From assembly GCA_905373085.1 (NCBI GenBank), contig CAJPRR010000017.1, forward strand, positions 1-23,105: a DNA stretch of 23,105 nt, given 5' to 3'. Positions 7,565 to 14,434 of this stretch are shown one piece after another; within the stretch, counting starts at the first letter, position 1; the number at the start of each line of letters is the position of its first letter. The notes beneath the pieces are model-generated. The model saw nothing but the letters and a program-made list of their open reading frames with translations. It was not told where the DNA came from and did not search any database. Origin of the DNA: an uncultured Selenomonas sp. GTDB taxonomy: Bacteria; Bacillota; Negativicutes; Selenomonadales; Selenomonadaceae. A program made the translations under genes and the position numbers.

Positions 7565-7593
7565 ATTATAATGCATGATGCAACATACGTCAA
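7565..7593 (-). promoter_or_regulatory. Strong sigma-A promoter for antitoxin RNA
   Basis: On the minus strand TTGACG and TATAAT are separated by exactly 17 bases. This is close to consensus and much stronger than the opposing toxin promoter, as expected for an unstable antitoxin RNA made in excess. Confidence 0.75.
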
Positions 7594-7594
7594 T

Positions 7595-7628
7595 CGCCAG
7601 CAGAAATGCTATAGCATTTCTGCTGGCG
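7595..7628. repeat. Perfect 34-bp palindrome between divergent promoters
   Basis: CGCCAGCAGAAATGCTA is followed immediately by its exact reverse complement, with no spacer and no mismatch. It lies one base beyond the antitoxin -35 box and overlaps the -35 position of the DedA gene promoter. There is no T-run, so it is not a simple terminator. A repressor operator or a cruciform-forming site are both possible. Confidence 0.8.
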
Positions 7629-7634
7629 GTAGTG

Positions 7635-7640
7635 TATAAT
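7635..7640 (+). promoter_or_regulatory. -10 box for DedA-family gene
   Basis: A perfect TATAAT lies 40 bases before the ATG. The -35 region (about 7612-7617) falls within the right arm of the palindrome and matches consensus poorly, suggesting a controlled promoter. Confidence 0.5.
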
Positions 7641-7680
7641 GAAGCTGTATGGTTGTTTCTCTTGAGGAAGGGCAGGGCGT

Positions 7681-8307
7681 ATGGAGCAGTTCACGCAGAC
7701 ATTTTTGGAGTTCATTGATGCCTGGGGCTATGTGGCGGTCGCCGTCCTGATGGCCTTGGAGAATGCCTGTATACCGATTCCGAGCGAGCTGATCCTCGGC
7801 TTTTCGGGCTATCTGATCTTTGCTGACCGCATGGGTTTCGTCGGGGCGTTGGTCGCCGGCATGGTCGGCGGCATGGCGGGGTCGATCTTCGCTTATCTCG
7901 TCGGGCGCTACGGCGGGCGCTCGTTTGTCGACAAGTATGGCAAGTATTTCTTCGTGAAGAAGTCGCACGTCGATATCGCGCAGCGCTGGTTTGACAAGTA
8001 CGGCGTCAAGGCGGTGTTTTTCAGCCGCATGCTTCCCGTCGTGCGCACGTTCATCTCGCTTCCGGCGGGCTTCGCGCATGTGGACATGAAGAAGTTTCTC
8101 CTCTACACGTTCCTCGGCTCTCTGCCGTGGACGGCGCTGATCCTCGGCATCGGCATGGCGCTTGGCGAGAGCTGGCAGATCATGCTCAAGGTCGGACACG
8201 AGGTGAGCATCGCCTTTGTTGTTGCAAGCTGCATCATCGTCGCCGGTCTTTACTGGCGCTATCGCCGCAGCCGTCAGCAGAAGGCAAAGGAAGCGCTGAT
8301 AAAATGA
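7681..8307 (+). CDS. DedA-family membrane protein
   Basis: This is a 208-residue integral membrane protein of the DedA/SNARE-associated (VTT) family. These proteins are implicated in lipid-carrier recycling or phospholipid scrambling and membrane homeostasis. It shows the family marks in order: an acidic residue before IPIPSE (E27, 31-36), GRYGGR at 75-80, and FSRMLPVVRTFISLPAG at 114-130 with the conserved arginines. Four to five hydrophobic segments and a basic C-terminal tail are visible. The length is typical. GAGGAAGG lies 9 bases before the ATG. It has its own -10 box overlapping a large palindrome and its own terminator, so it is probably a single-gene unit. Which lipid it handles cannot be told from sequence. 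Confidence 0.9.
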   Translation: MEQFTQTFLEFIDAWGYVAVAVLMALENACIPIPSELILGFSGYLIFADRMGFVGALVAGMVGGMAGSIFAYLVGRYGGRSFVDKYGKYFFVKKSHVDIAQRWFDKYGVKAVFFSRMLPVVRTFISLPAGFAHVDMKKFLLYTFLGSLPWTALILGIGMALGESWQIMLKVGHEVSIAFVVASCIIVAGLYWRYRRSRQQKAKEALIK

Positions 8308-8359
8308 AGTCGGCAGATGTGTGAAGATGGGGGGCTGAGTTTATCCGTGCTTCCTTAAT

Positions 8360-8390
8360 ATGGACGTGGAGTGATCCACGTCCATTTTTT
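8360..8390 (+). terminator. Rho-independent terminator after DedA gene
   Basis: A perfect 10-bp stem ATGGACGTGG/CCACGTCCAT with a six-base loop is followed by a T-run. It points mainly rightwards; the opposite arm has only a weak T-tract for the convergent permease gene. Confidence 0.9.
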
Positions 8391-8417
8391 AGGAAATGCT
8401 GCATGCAGCGCTCCCCT

Positions 8418-9380
8418 TCAGAAGCTGCCGCCGTGCGTCACGTAGAGAAAGAAGAGCGGGTAGAAGAGCAAGAGGTAGAGGACGGTCGTGACAAGGAAGC
8501 TCGCGACGGTGAGGTCTACGTTGAGCTTGTAGAGCCGTGCGGTCAGGACGGCGTTGATCGCCGTCGGCGCGGCGGCGACGAGGAGCATGCTGCCGATGAG
8601 CACAGCGTCCGCAAAGAGCAGGCGGCAGAGTCCGAAGAAGAGCAGCGGCGTGAGGAGGAAGCGCAGGGGGATGAGGTCGGCGGTTTTCTTGATGTAGGGA
8701 CGCGCACGCGAAAAGTCGACGAGACAGCCGACGGGGAAGAGCGCCGTCCAGGCGCCGATATGCACGAGCGCCTGAAACGCTGCGGCTAGTACGGCAGGGC
8801 GCTCGACGCCGCAGACGTTGAGCGCGAGTCCCGCGATGAGGCCGAGCACGGGCATCTGGTTCGGCGTGAGAAAGAGCTCCCTAAGCGACAGGTGGACGCG
8901 ATGCCCGTCTTTCGCCCCTTGTGCACGAAACTTCGCGGCGAGCGGGAAGCAGACGAGCACGAGGAGGCCGACTTGGAACGACGAGACGATCTGCACGTAG
9001 GCGAATCCCGCCTCGTCATAGAGGATGAAGGCGGCGAGTCCCGCGATCGTGCCGATGTTCGTGAGCATGGCGCTCATGTAGTAAGCGCCGCGCGAAAGGG
9101 CGTTCTTGTGGCGGCGAGCGAAGGTCAAATAGGCGATGGAGCCGGGTACGAGCATGAAGAGCGCACTGAAGAGCGGCAGCCACAGGAGGCTTTTCGACAG
9201 CGGCATGACCCAGAAGCTCAAGACGGCGAGCAGCGTCGCCATGACGATGATGTTGAAGCGGATGAGGACATTGCACTGCGCGTCGGAGATGCGGCCTCGC
9301 TGATAGGCGATGTAGCCCGCGAGAAGGGGCGCGGCGAGGTCGGTGAATACGTAGAGGATGCGGAAGAGTTTTTCGTCCAT
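8418..9380 (-). CDS. AEC-family (auxin efflux carrier-type) permease
   Basis: This 320-residue protein is almost wholly hydrophobic, with about ten membrane segments in two halves. Each half ends in a family-like motif: TNIGTIAGL in the first and APTAINAVLTARLYKLNVDL in the second (the latter resembling the conserved PxAxNxxxLAxxY region). It fits the AEC/membrane transport family, whose bacterial members include malate and other organic-acid permeases. The substrate here is not determinable. The start ATG at 9380 has AGAGG about 6 bases upstream. It is transcribed away from the mannose-6-phosphate isomerase gene and converges on the DedA gene. Confidence 0.82.
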   Translation of the reverse strand: MDEKLFRILYVFTDLAAPLLAGYIAYQRGRISDAQCNVLIRFNIIVMATLLAVLSFWVMPLSKSLLWLPLFSALFMLVPGSIAYLTFARRHKNALSRGAYYMSAMLTNIGTIAGLAAFILYDEAGFAYVQIVSSFQVGLLVLVCFPLAAKFRAQGAKDGHRVHLSLRELFLTPNQMPVLGLIAGLALNVCGVERPAVLAAAFQALVHIGAWTALFPVGCLVDFSRARPYIKKTADLIPLRFLLTPLLFFGLCRLLFADAVLIGSMLLVAAAPTAINAVLTARLYKLNVDLTVASFLVTTVLYLLLFYPLFFLYVTHGGSF

Positions 9381-9448
9381 GAGAGGCCTCTTTTGCTGGA
9401 TTTCGTCACGTAGGACAAAGGTTCGTCCTGCGGATTCCCTAAGATTTC

Positions 9449-9477
9449 ATTATCGTGCATGTATCGTAACATGTGCA
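9449..9477 (-). promoter_or_regulatory. Weak candidate promoter for AEC permease
   Basis: On the minus strand TGCACA and GATAAT are 17 bases apart, each missing part of the consensus. It overlaps an imperfect inverted repeat (TGCATGT/ACATGTGCA) in the divergent region. Confidence 0.3.
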
Positions 9478-9505
9478 CGGCAGGAATACAAGCCCGGGAG
9501 AAAGG

Positions 9506-10483
9506 ATGGATCGAATGATATACCCGATGAAGCTTCGAGCGCCGCTCAAGGACTACCTCTGGGGCGGCACGCGCCTCAAGACGGAGTACGGCAGGAAGAC
9601 GTCTCTCGCGAAGGTCGCGGAGAGCTGGGAGCTTGCGTGCCACAAGGAGGATCAGAGCGTCATCGAGAACGGCGCGGACGCGGGTCTGACGCTGGAGGCC
9701 TACATCGCGCGCGAAGGGGCGCACGCTGCGCTCGGCTCGCACGGTTCGCGCTATCCGTATTTCCCGCTTTTGATCAAGCTCATCGACGCGCACGATGACC
9801 TCTCGGTGCAGGTGCATCCCGACGACAGCTACGCCTTCGAGCACGAGGGCGAGTACGGCAAGATGGAGATGTGGTACATCCTCGATGCTGAGCCTGGGGC
9901 GGAGATCATCTACGGCTTCAAGGAGGAGATCTCGCGCGAGGAGTGCCGCCGCTGCATCGAGGAGAACACGCTCTTGGACGTCGTGCGGCGCGTCAAGGTG
10001 AAGGCGGGCGACGCCGTCGTGATTCCGGCGGGCACGCTCCATGCCATCGGGCGCGGCATCTTCCTCGCGGAGATCCAGCAGAATTCCGATACGACGTACC
10101 GCGTCTACGACTATGCGCGGCGCGGCGCGGACGGCAAGCTGCGTGAGCTGCACGTCGACAAGGCGCTCGACGTGCTCTCGTTTGCGCCGCTATCGTATGA
10201 CGTGAGCCGTGGCGAGAAGTTCTCCATCTTCGCCGAGCATGAGATGACGGTCATAGCACGAACCGAGTTTTTCACGGTCTATCACTTCGCCCTCAAGGGT
10301 CGCTGTCACCTGCAGGCGGGACGCGCGAGCTTCCAGTCCATCGTCGCGCTCGAAGGCCCGATGGAGCTTTCGTGGTCGGGCGGCGAGGAGATCTTGGAGA
10401 AGGGCGACTCGTACTTCATTCCCGCGAGCTTCGGCGACTACACGATGCGCGGCGAGGGCGCGTTCCTGCTGACCGAGGTCTGA
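9506..10483 (+). CDS. manA: Mannose-6-phosphate isomerase, class I
   Basis: It interconverts mannose 6-phosphate and fructose 6-phosphate, linking glycolysis to GDP-mannose and surface-sugar synthesis. The product has 325 residues, the short Firmicute form. The metal site is visible: VQVHPDD gives Q102 and H104, KMEMWYIL gives E121, and GTLHAIGRG gives H179. The catalytic arginine of the TTYRVYDY segment is R199. The opening MIYPMKLRAPLKDYLWGG is typical of the family. A GTG at 9473 opens the frame further but has no ribosome site. ATG 9506 has GGGAG at 5 bases, and ATG 9515 (AAGGA at 8 bases) is an equally good alternative, so the start is uncertain by three codons. No neighbour shares its pathway except, distantly, fructose-1,6-bisphosphatase downstream. 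Confidence 0.93.
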   Translation: MDRMIYPMKLRAPLKDYLWGGTRLKTEYGRKTSLAKVAESWELACHKEDQSVIENGADAGLTLEAYIAREGAHAALGSHGSRYPYFPLLIKLIDAHDDLSVQVHPDDSYAFEHEGEYGKMEMWYILDAEPGAEIIYGFKEEISREECRRCIEENTLLDVVRRVKVKAGDAVVIPAGTLHAIGRGIFLAEIQQNSDTTYRVYDYARRGADGKLRELHVDKALDVLSFAPLSYDVSRGEKFSIFAEHEMTVIARTEFFTVYHFALKGRCHLQAGRASFQSIVALEGPMELSWSGGEEILEKGDSYFIPASFGDYTMRGEGAFLLTEV

Positions 10484-10555
10484 AAGGTGCGGATGCATTC
10501 GACTATGGCGCGGCAGAGCCTTTTCGCGCTCGTCTGCAGACGGCGCACAGAAAGC

Positions 10556-10594
10556 AAAAAATGCGCCCCGAAGAGCGTCTCTCCGGGGCGCATT
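10556..10594 (-). terminator. Terminator for minus-strand membrane-anchored protein gene
   Basis: AATGCGCCCCG and CGGGGCGCATT form an 11-bp stem. Read leftwards it ends in TTTTTT. Read rightwards it has only a weak T-tract, but may still serve the convergent manA gene. Confidence 0.85.
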
Positions 10595-10609
10595 CTCGCT
10601 TTTCGGGAT

Positions 10610-11716
10610 TCAAGGCATTTCGGGCGGCTGGCTGCAAAGCGCCGCGTGGTGCAGGAGGTCTTCGAGGCGCATTTCGATGTCGAGCGCTTCCTTGTGCACG
10701 GTTTCCGCCGTATCGAATTCATCGAGGTCGTCCGTTTCAAGAGCGTTGACGAAGTGCTCCCAAGCCGTGATGGAAAGCTCGGTGGATTCTGCACGCAGCT
10801 GGCTCAAATAGCGTGCGCCGGGCGGCACGGAGAGCGCCGAGAGCTTTTGCTGGCGCTCCTTGAGGGTCGGGATGATGTCCGTTCGGATGAGTTTCTTCAG
10901 CCCGTCTTTCTGCGCACTGGAGAGAAGGCCCGTGCCGTCCCACGGCATGTCGGTCAGCGCGTGAAAACGTTGCTGCTCCTCGGCGAAGCGCTTATTGTAC
11001 TGCTCGACGATGGGCGCCGATTCTTCAAGGTAGGCGGTGACATCCTTTTCGAGGAGCGGCGTCAGGCGGTCGAGGCAGTCGCGGTAGTTCTTGATGTAGG
11101 AGACCTGCCAATGACCGTCGCCCGTCTGCTCCATGGCGAGGAGCAGCGTGAGTTCCGTTCCCGTCAGTTCGTCCTTCGCCTTGACGTGCGCCGTCGCCGT
11201 CGCGCCGTCGCGGTCGATGGAGTCGAGTCCGACGATGGCAATGTTCTTGAGCAGGCTGCGCTCGAAGAGGTTCTCAAAGTCGATGCGCAGCTGGCGTCCC
11301 TGCAGGAGGCCGCCGGGCTTCTGCCATTCGCCCGTCTCGATGCGGCCTGTGAGCGTCGTGCGCATCCCCGCCGTGACCTGCGGCTTGATGAGTTGGTAGA
11401 AACGCACGGCTTCCGTGCGCTCGTCGTTCGTCAGGGAAGTGTCGGCGGCGAAGAGACTGCGCGTGAGATCGTCATAGATTCTGCCCATGCTCAGACTGAC
11501 ATTGACGTAACGCTCGAATTTTTCGGCGTCGTGATTCTCCGCCGCTTCTTGAATCTCGGCAAGCGCGTATTCGGGGCTTCTCGCGTGGATGAAGAAGTAC
11601 CAGAGCACGGAGCCGACGGCAAGCGCGAAGAAGACGATGACGAGCATCGTGAGCGTGCGATTGTATGAGCTGATCTTTCGGGCGCGCAGCTGCAGCCGCC
11701 AAGTATAATCGTCCAT
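10610..11716 (-). CDS. Membrane-anchored protein of unknown function (possibly DUF2939-like)
   Basis: The product is 368 residues. A basic N-terminus precedes one transmembrane helix at about residues 22-43, and the rest should lie outside the cytoplasmic membrane. Just after the helix, SPEYALAEIQEAAENHDAEK and the following FERYVNV segment resemble the start of the DUF2939 domain (tentative). The remainder is helical and charged, with no enzyme motif that I recognise. TAAGGAGA precedes the ATG by about 7 bases. A TATAAT on the same strand lies only 22 bases upstream of the ATG without a good -35. The gene is divergent from the YdjM-like gene and ends in its own terminator. I cannot assign a function. 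Confidence 0.8.
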   Translation of the reverse strand: MDDYTWRLQLRARKISSYNRTLTMLVIVFFALAVGSVLWYFFIHARSPEYALAEIQEAAENHDAEKFERYVNVSLSMGRIYDDLTRSLFAADTSLTNDERTEAVRFYQLIKPQVTAGMRTTLTGRIETGEWQKPGGLLQGRQLRIDFENLFERSLLKNIAIVGLDSIDRDGATATAHVKAKDELTGTELTLLLAMEQTGDGHWQVSYIKNYRDCLDRLTPLLEKDVTAYLEESAPIVEQYNKRFAEEQQRFHALTDMPWDGTGLLSSAQKDGLKKLIRTDIIPTLKERQQKLSALSVPPGARYLSQLRAESTELSITAWEHFVNALETDDLDEFDTAETVHKEALDIEMRLEDLLHHAALCSQPPEMP

Positions 11717-11737
11717 AGAAATTCTCCTTATCGTCCT

Positions 11738-11743
11738 ATTATA
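11738..11743 (-). promoter_or_regulatory. -10-like box upstream of membrane-anchored protein gene
   Basis: A perfect TATAAT lies on the minus strand. A TTGACA is present further upstream (11753-11758) but only 7 bases away, too close to act with it as a normal promoter. Confidence 0.3.
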
Positions 11744-11776
11744 GCATATATGTCAACGAAAGCAGGAGGTGCAGGC

Positions 11777-12226
11777 ATGAAATGGGTCAGCCATGAGGTT
11801 GTGACGGGCATGGCGGTCTACACGCTGACGGGCGCTCTCGTGCCGACGGCGTGCGCCATGGCGGGCGCGGTGCTTCCCGACTGGATCGAGGGCAAGGGCG
11901 GCGGCGTGCGCCTGCCGTGGGCGGGACTCCTCGCCCATCGCGGCTGGTCGCACTGGCCGCTCCTCTACGTCCTCGGCTTCCTCGCTCTGGGCGCTGTCGG
12001 CGAGGAGCTGGGCGAGGACGCTCGTGCGCTCATTCTCGCGGGGCGTTTCATCCTCCTCGGCGCACTCTTTCATATTGCCGAGGATGCGCTTTGCGGCAAG
12101 GTGCCGCTCCTTCATCCGAAGAAGAAGGTCGGCGTGCGCCTCTTCCGCGTCGGCTCGTTCGGCGAGTACATCCTCGCGCTTGTCCTCGTCCTTTTCTTTT
12201 ATGGAATCGGACGCTTGGTTTTATGA
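11777..12226 (+). CDS. YdjM-like membrane-bound metal-dependent hydrolase
   Basis: This 149-residue protein resembles the YdjM/DUF457 family of small membrane proteins annotated as metal-dependent hydrolases. Visible family marks are an N-terminal histidine (H6), AVLPDWIE (31-38), the HRGWSH motif (54-59) and FHIAEDALCG (98-107), followed by a conserved-looking LLHP. Histidines and aspartates alternate with hydrophobic helices, as expected for a membrane-embedded metal site. In some bacteria the E. coli homologue is under LexA control; I see no clear LexA box here. AGGAGGTG lies about 5 bases before the ATG. An in-frame ATG at 11750 lacks such a site. The physiological substrate is unknown. 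Confidence 0.82.
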   Translation: MKWVSHEVVTGMAVYTLTGALVPTACAMAGAVLPDWIEGKGGGVRLPWAGLLAHRGWSHWPLLYVLGFLALGAVGEELGEDARALILAGRFILLGALFHIAEDALCGKVPLLHPKKKVGVRLFRVGSFGEYILALVLVLFFYGIGRLVL

Positions 12227-12261
12227 ATTTATATTTATAGGAGAAATTTATCTTTGCACCG

Positions 12262-12294
12262 CCGCAAGCAAGAAGGAAAGCGCCTTGCTTGCGG
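12262..12294 (+). promoter_or_regulatory. Leader hairpin upstream of fructose-1,6-bisphosphatase gene
   Basis: CCGCAAGCAAG and CTTGCTTGCGG form a perfect 11-bp stem with an 11-base loop and no T-run, 48 bases before the start codon. It could be an RNA leader structure or an operator; no known riboswitch is recognised. Confidence 0.45.
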
Positions 12295-12341
12295 GGAAGA
12301 CTATAGGCATAGGAGAAGAGGTCACATTGGAGGGGATCACG

Positions 12342-14234
12342 ATGGAACAGGGCACGCAGAAGAAGAACAAGCTCTTGGGGCTTCTCGCCGAGAAGTACCC
12401 GACGCTGGAATCCGTCTACGAAAAGCTCATCTCCCTGCAGGCGCAGCTCGGTCTGCCCAAGGGCATCGAGCATTTCATGAGCGATCTGCACGGCGAGTAC
12501 GAGTCGTTCTTCCACATCCTGAACAACTGCTCGGGCGTCATTCGCGAGAAGGTCGAATACGTCTTTGCCGACCGCATGACGGCGGAGGAGAAGGCGGAGT
12601 TCTGCACGCTCATCTACTACCCGAAGGAGAAGATCGAGCGCATGCACGCCGAGCGCAAGGACACGCCCGCATGGTATCGTGAGAATCTCGCGCGGCTTGT
12701 GGAGCTGTCGAAGCTCATGAGCTACAAGTACCCGGCAGCGAAGGTGCGCGGCTTCATCCCCAAGCGTTACGAGTCCGTCATCGTCGAGCTTCTTTACACG
12801 CGCCCCGAGGAGGACACGGCGCAGGCGCAGTACCATCGCCGCCTCCTCGCGACCATCGTGCAGATCGACAGCGGCGCGGGCTTCATCGAGGCGTTCTGCG
12901 TGCTCGTCAAGCGTCTTGCCGTCGATCGTCTGCACATCGTCGGAGACTTCTTTGACCGCGGCAGCCGTCCCGACGCGATTCTCAACATGATCCTCGACTA
13001 CCACGATATCGATGTCGAGTGGGGCAACCACGACGTCATGTGGATGGGCGCGGCGGCGGGCAGCGAGGTCTGCATCGCGGGCGTCGTGAGAAACAGCCTG
13101 CGCTACCACAACACCGACGTCTTGGAGCGCGGCTACGGCATCAGTTTGCGTCCCCTGTCGCTCTTTTCGACGCGCATCTATCCCGATTCCAATGCCATCC
13201 GAGCCTCGGAGAAGGCGATCACGATGATCATGCTGAAGCTCGAAGGCCAGCTCATCGCACGAAATCCCGACTTCGAGATGGAGAGCCGCCGCCTCCTCGA
13301 CAAGATCAATTACAACTCCTCCTACGTCATGCTCGGCGACCGCCGCTATGAGTTGGAGAGCGCCTACTTCCCGACGATCGACCCGAAAGATCCGTTCGCG
13401 CTCTCGGAGGAGGAGGAGCGCATCATCGCCGACCTCAAATCGTACTTCACGGAGAGCGAGATGCTGCAGAAGCACGTCGACTTCCTCTACAAGAAGGGAA
13501 GTCTCTACAAGTGCTGCAACGGCAACCTTCTTTACCACGGCTGCGTTCCCGTCAACGAGGACGGCTCGCTTCGCGACGTCATCTTCGACGGCAAGGCTTA
13601 CAGGGGACGCGCCTACTTCGATTACGCCGACCGCCGCGCGCGCCGCGCCTACCTCTTCCGGGCGCAGGAAGATCTCGACTTCATGTGGTTTCTGTGGTGC
13701 GGCAGGACGTCGCCATGCTCGGGACGCGAGGTCAAGACCTTCGAGCGCTCGCTCCTAGAGGACGAGAGCACATGGAAGGAGCCGGCCGATCCCTACTACC
13801 GCCTGCTGGACGACGAGGATTTCTGCCGCTCCATCCTCGCAGAATTCGGCCTGCCCGAGAGCGGACACATCATCAACGGTCATGTTCCCGTCAAGGTCAA
13901 GAAGGGCGAAACGCCCGTAAAGGCGCACGGCAAGGCCATCATCATCGACGGCGGCTTCTGCCAGGCGTACCACAAGAAAACGGGCATTTCGGGATTCACG
14001 CTCATCTCCAACTCGCGCGGCTTCCGCCTCCTCATGCACCAGCAGGTCGCCGACGTGCGCCAAGCGCTGAAGGAGAACAAGGACATCGAATCCGTCTCCG
14101 AGACGCTCGAACTGCAGACGAAGCTCACGACGCTCGGCGACACGGACGAGGGCAAGGACATCCAGGAGGAGATCGCCGATCTCTACAACTTGCTCATCGC
14201 CTATCAGAACGGCGTGATCGAGCCGAAGGCGTGA
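12342..14234 (+). CDS. fbp: Fructose-1,6-bisphosphatase, class III
   Basis: It hydrolyses fructose 1,6-bisphosphate to fructose 6-phosphate in gluconeogenesis. The 630-residue length fits the large class III (Firmicute-type) enzyme rather than classes I or II. Metallophosphatase motifs are visible in order: MSDLHGEYESFFHIL (D48, H50), VGDFFDRG (D202, D205), GNHD (228-231), and NGHVPVK with N512 and H514 near the C-terminus, followed by IIIDGGFCQAYHKKTGISG. The frame is open far upstream into the previous gene, but ATG 12342 has GGAGGGG 6 bases upstream and gives the expected N-terminus. A hairpin in the leader may regulate it. It ends before a long hairpin terminator shared with the convergent autotransporter gene. 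It could draw on the same hexose-phosphate pool as manA. Confidence 0.96.
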   Translation: MEQGTQKKNKLLGLLAEKYPTLESVYEKLISLQAQLGLPKGIEHFMSDLHGEYESFFHILNNCSGVIREKVEYVFADRMTAEEKAEFCTLIYYPKEKIERMHAERKDTPAWYRENLARLVELSKLMSYKYPAAKVRGFIPKRYESVIVELLYTRPEEDTAQAQYHRRLLATIVQIDSGAGFIEAFCVLVKRLAVDRLHIVGDFFDRGSRPDAILNMILDYHDIDVEWGNHDVMWMGAAAGSEVCIAGVVRNSLRYHNTDVLERGYGISLRPLSLFSTRIYPDSNAIRASEKAITMIMLKLEGQLIARNPDFEMESRRLLDKINYNSSYVMLGDRRYELESAYFPTIDPKDPFALSEEEERIIADLKSYFTESEMLQKHVDFLYKKGSLYKCCNGNLLYHGCVPVNEDGSLRDVIFDGKAYRGRAYFDYADRRARRAYLFRAQEDLDFMWFLWCGRTSPCSGREVKTFERSLLEDESTWKEPADPYYRLLDDEDFCRSILAEFGLPESGHIINGHVPVKVKKGETPVKAHGKAIIIDGGFCQAYHKKTGISGFTLISNSRGFRLLMHQQVADVRQALKENKDIESVSETLELQTKLTTLGDTDEGKDIQEEIADLYNLLIAYQNGVIEPKA

Positions 14235-14355
14235 GCGCAAGAATCTCCCTGCAAGCCGGTGGAGACAGGAGGCAGATTCATGCTCATGCCTTCGGCAGTT
14301 TGCGCTTGCCCGTCATCTCCTCGATATAGAGGAAGCGGGTGCATTTGTCAACAAG

Positions 14356-14397
14356 AAGGGCAGTCCCTTCGACCGAGGTCGAGGGGACTGCCCTTTT
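14356..14397. terminator. Long bidirectional hairpin terminator between fbp and autotransporter
   Basis: A 19-bp stem (one G-T wobble) closes on a two-base loop, beginning AAGGGCAGTCCC and ending GGGACTGCCCTT, then TTTT. The left flank (CAAGAAGG) gives a weaker T-tract for the minus strand. The unusual stem length could also mean a dispersed repeat element. Confidence 0.75.
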
Positions 14398-14434
14398 GCG
14401 TTCCTGCTTTTTGTGCAGCAGGATGTTTCTTTTG

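Noticed and set aside
12024..12341. In-frame upstream extension of the fbp reading frame by 106 codons
   Set aside because: It overlaps the YdjM-like gene, is serine-rich low-complexity sequence, and the ATG at 12342 has a strong ribosome site and the family's normal N-terminus.
12048..13538. A 496-codon minus-strand frame opposite fbp
   Set aside because: It is a shadow of a well-conserved enzyme gene and has no family resemblance of its own.
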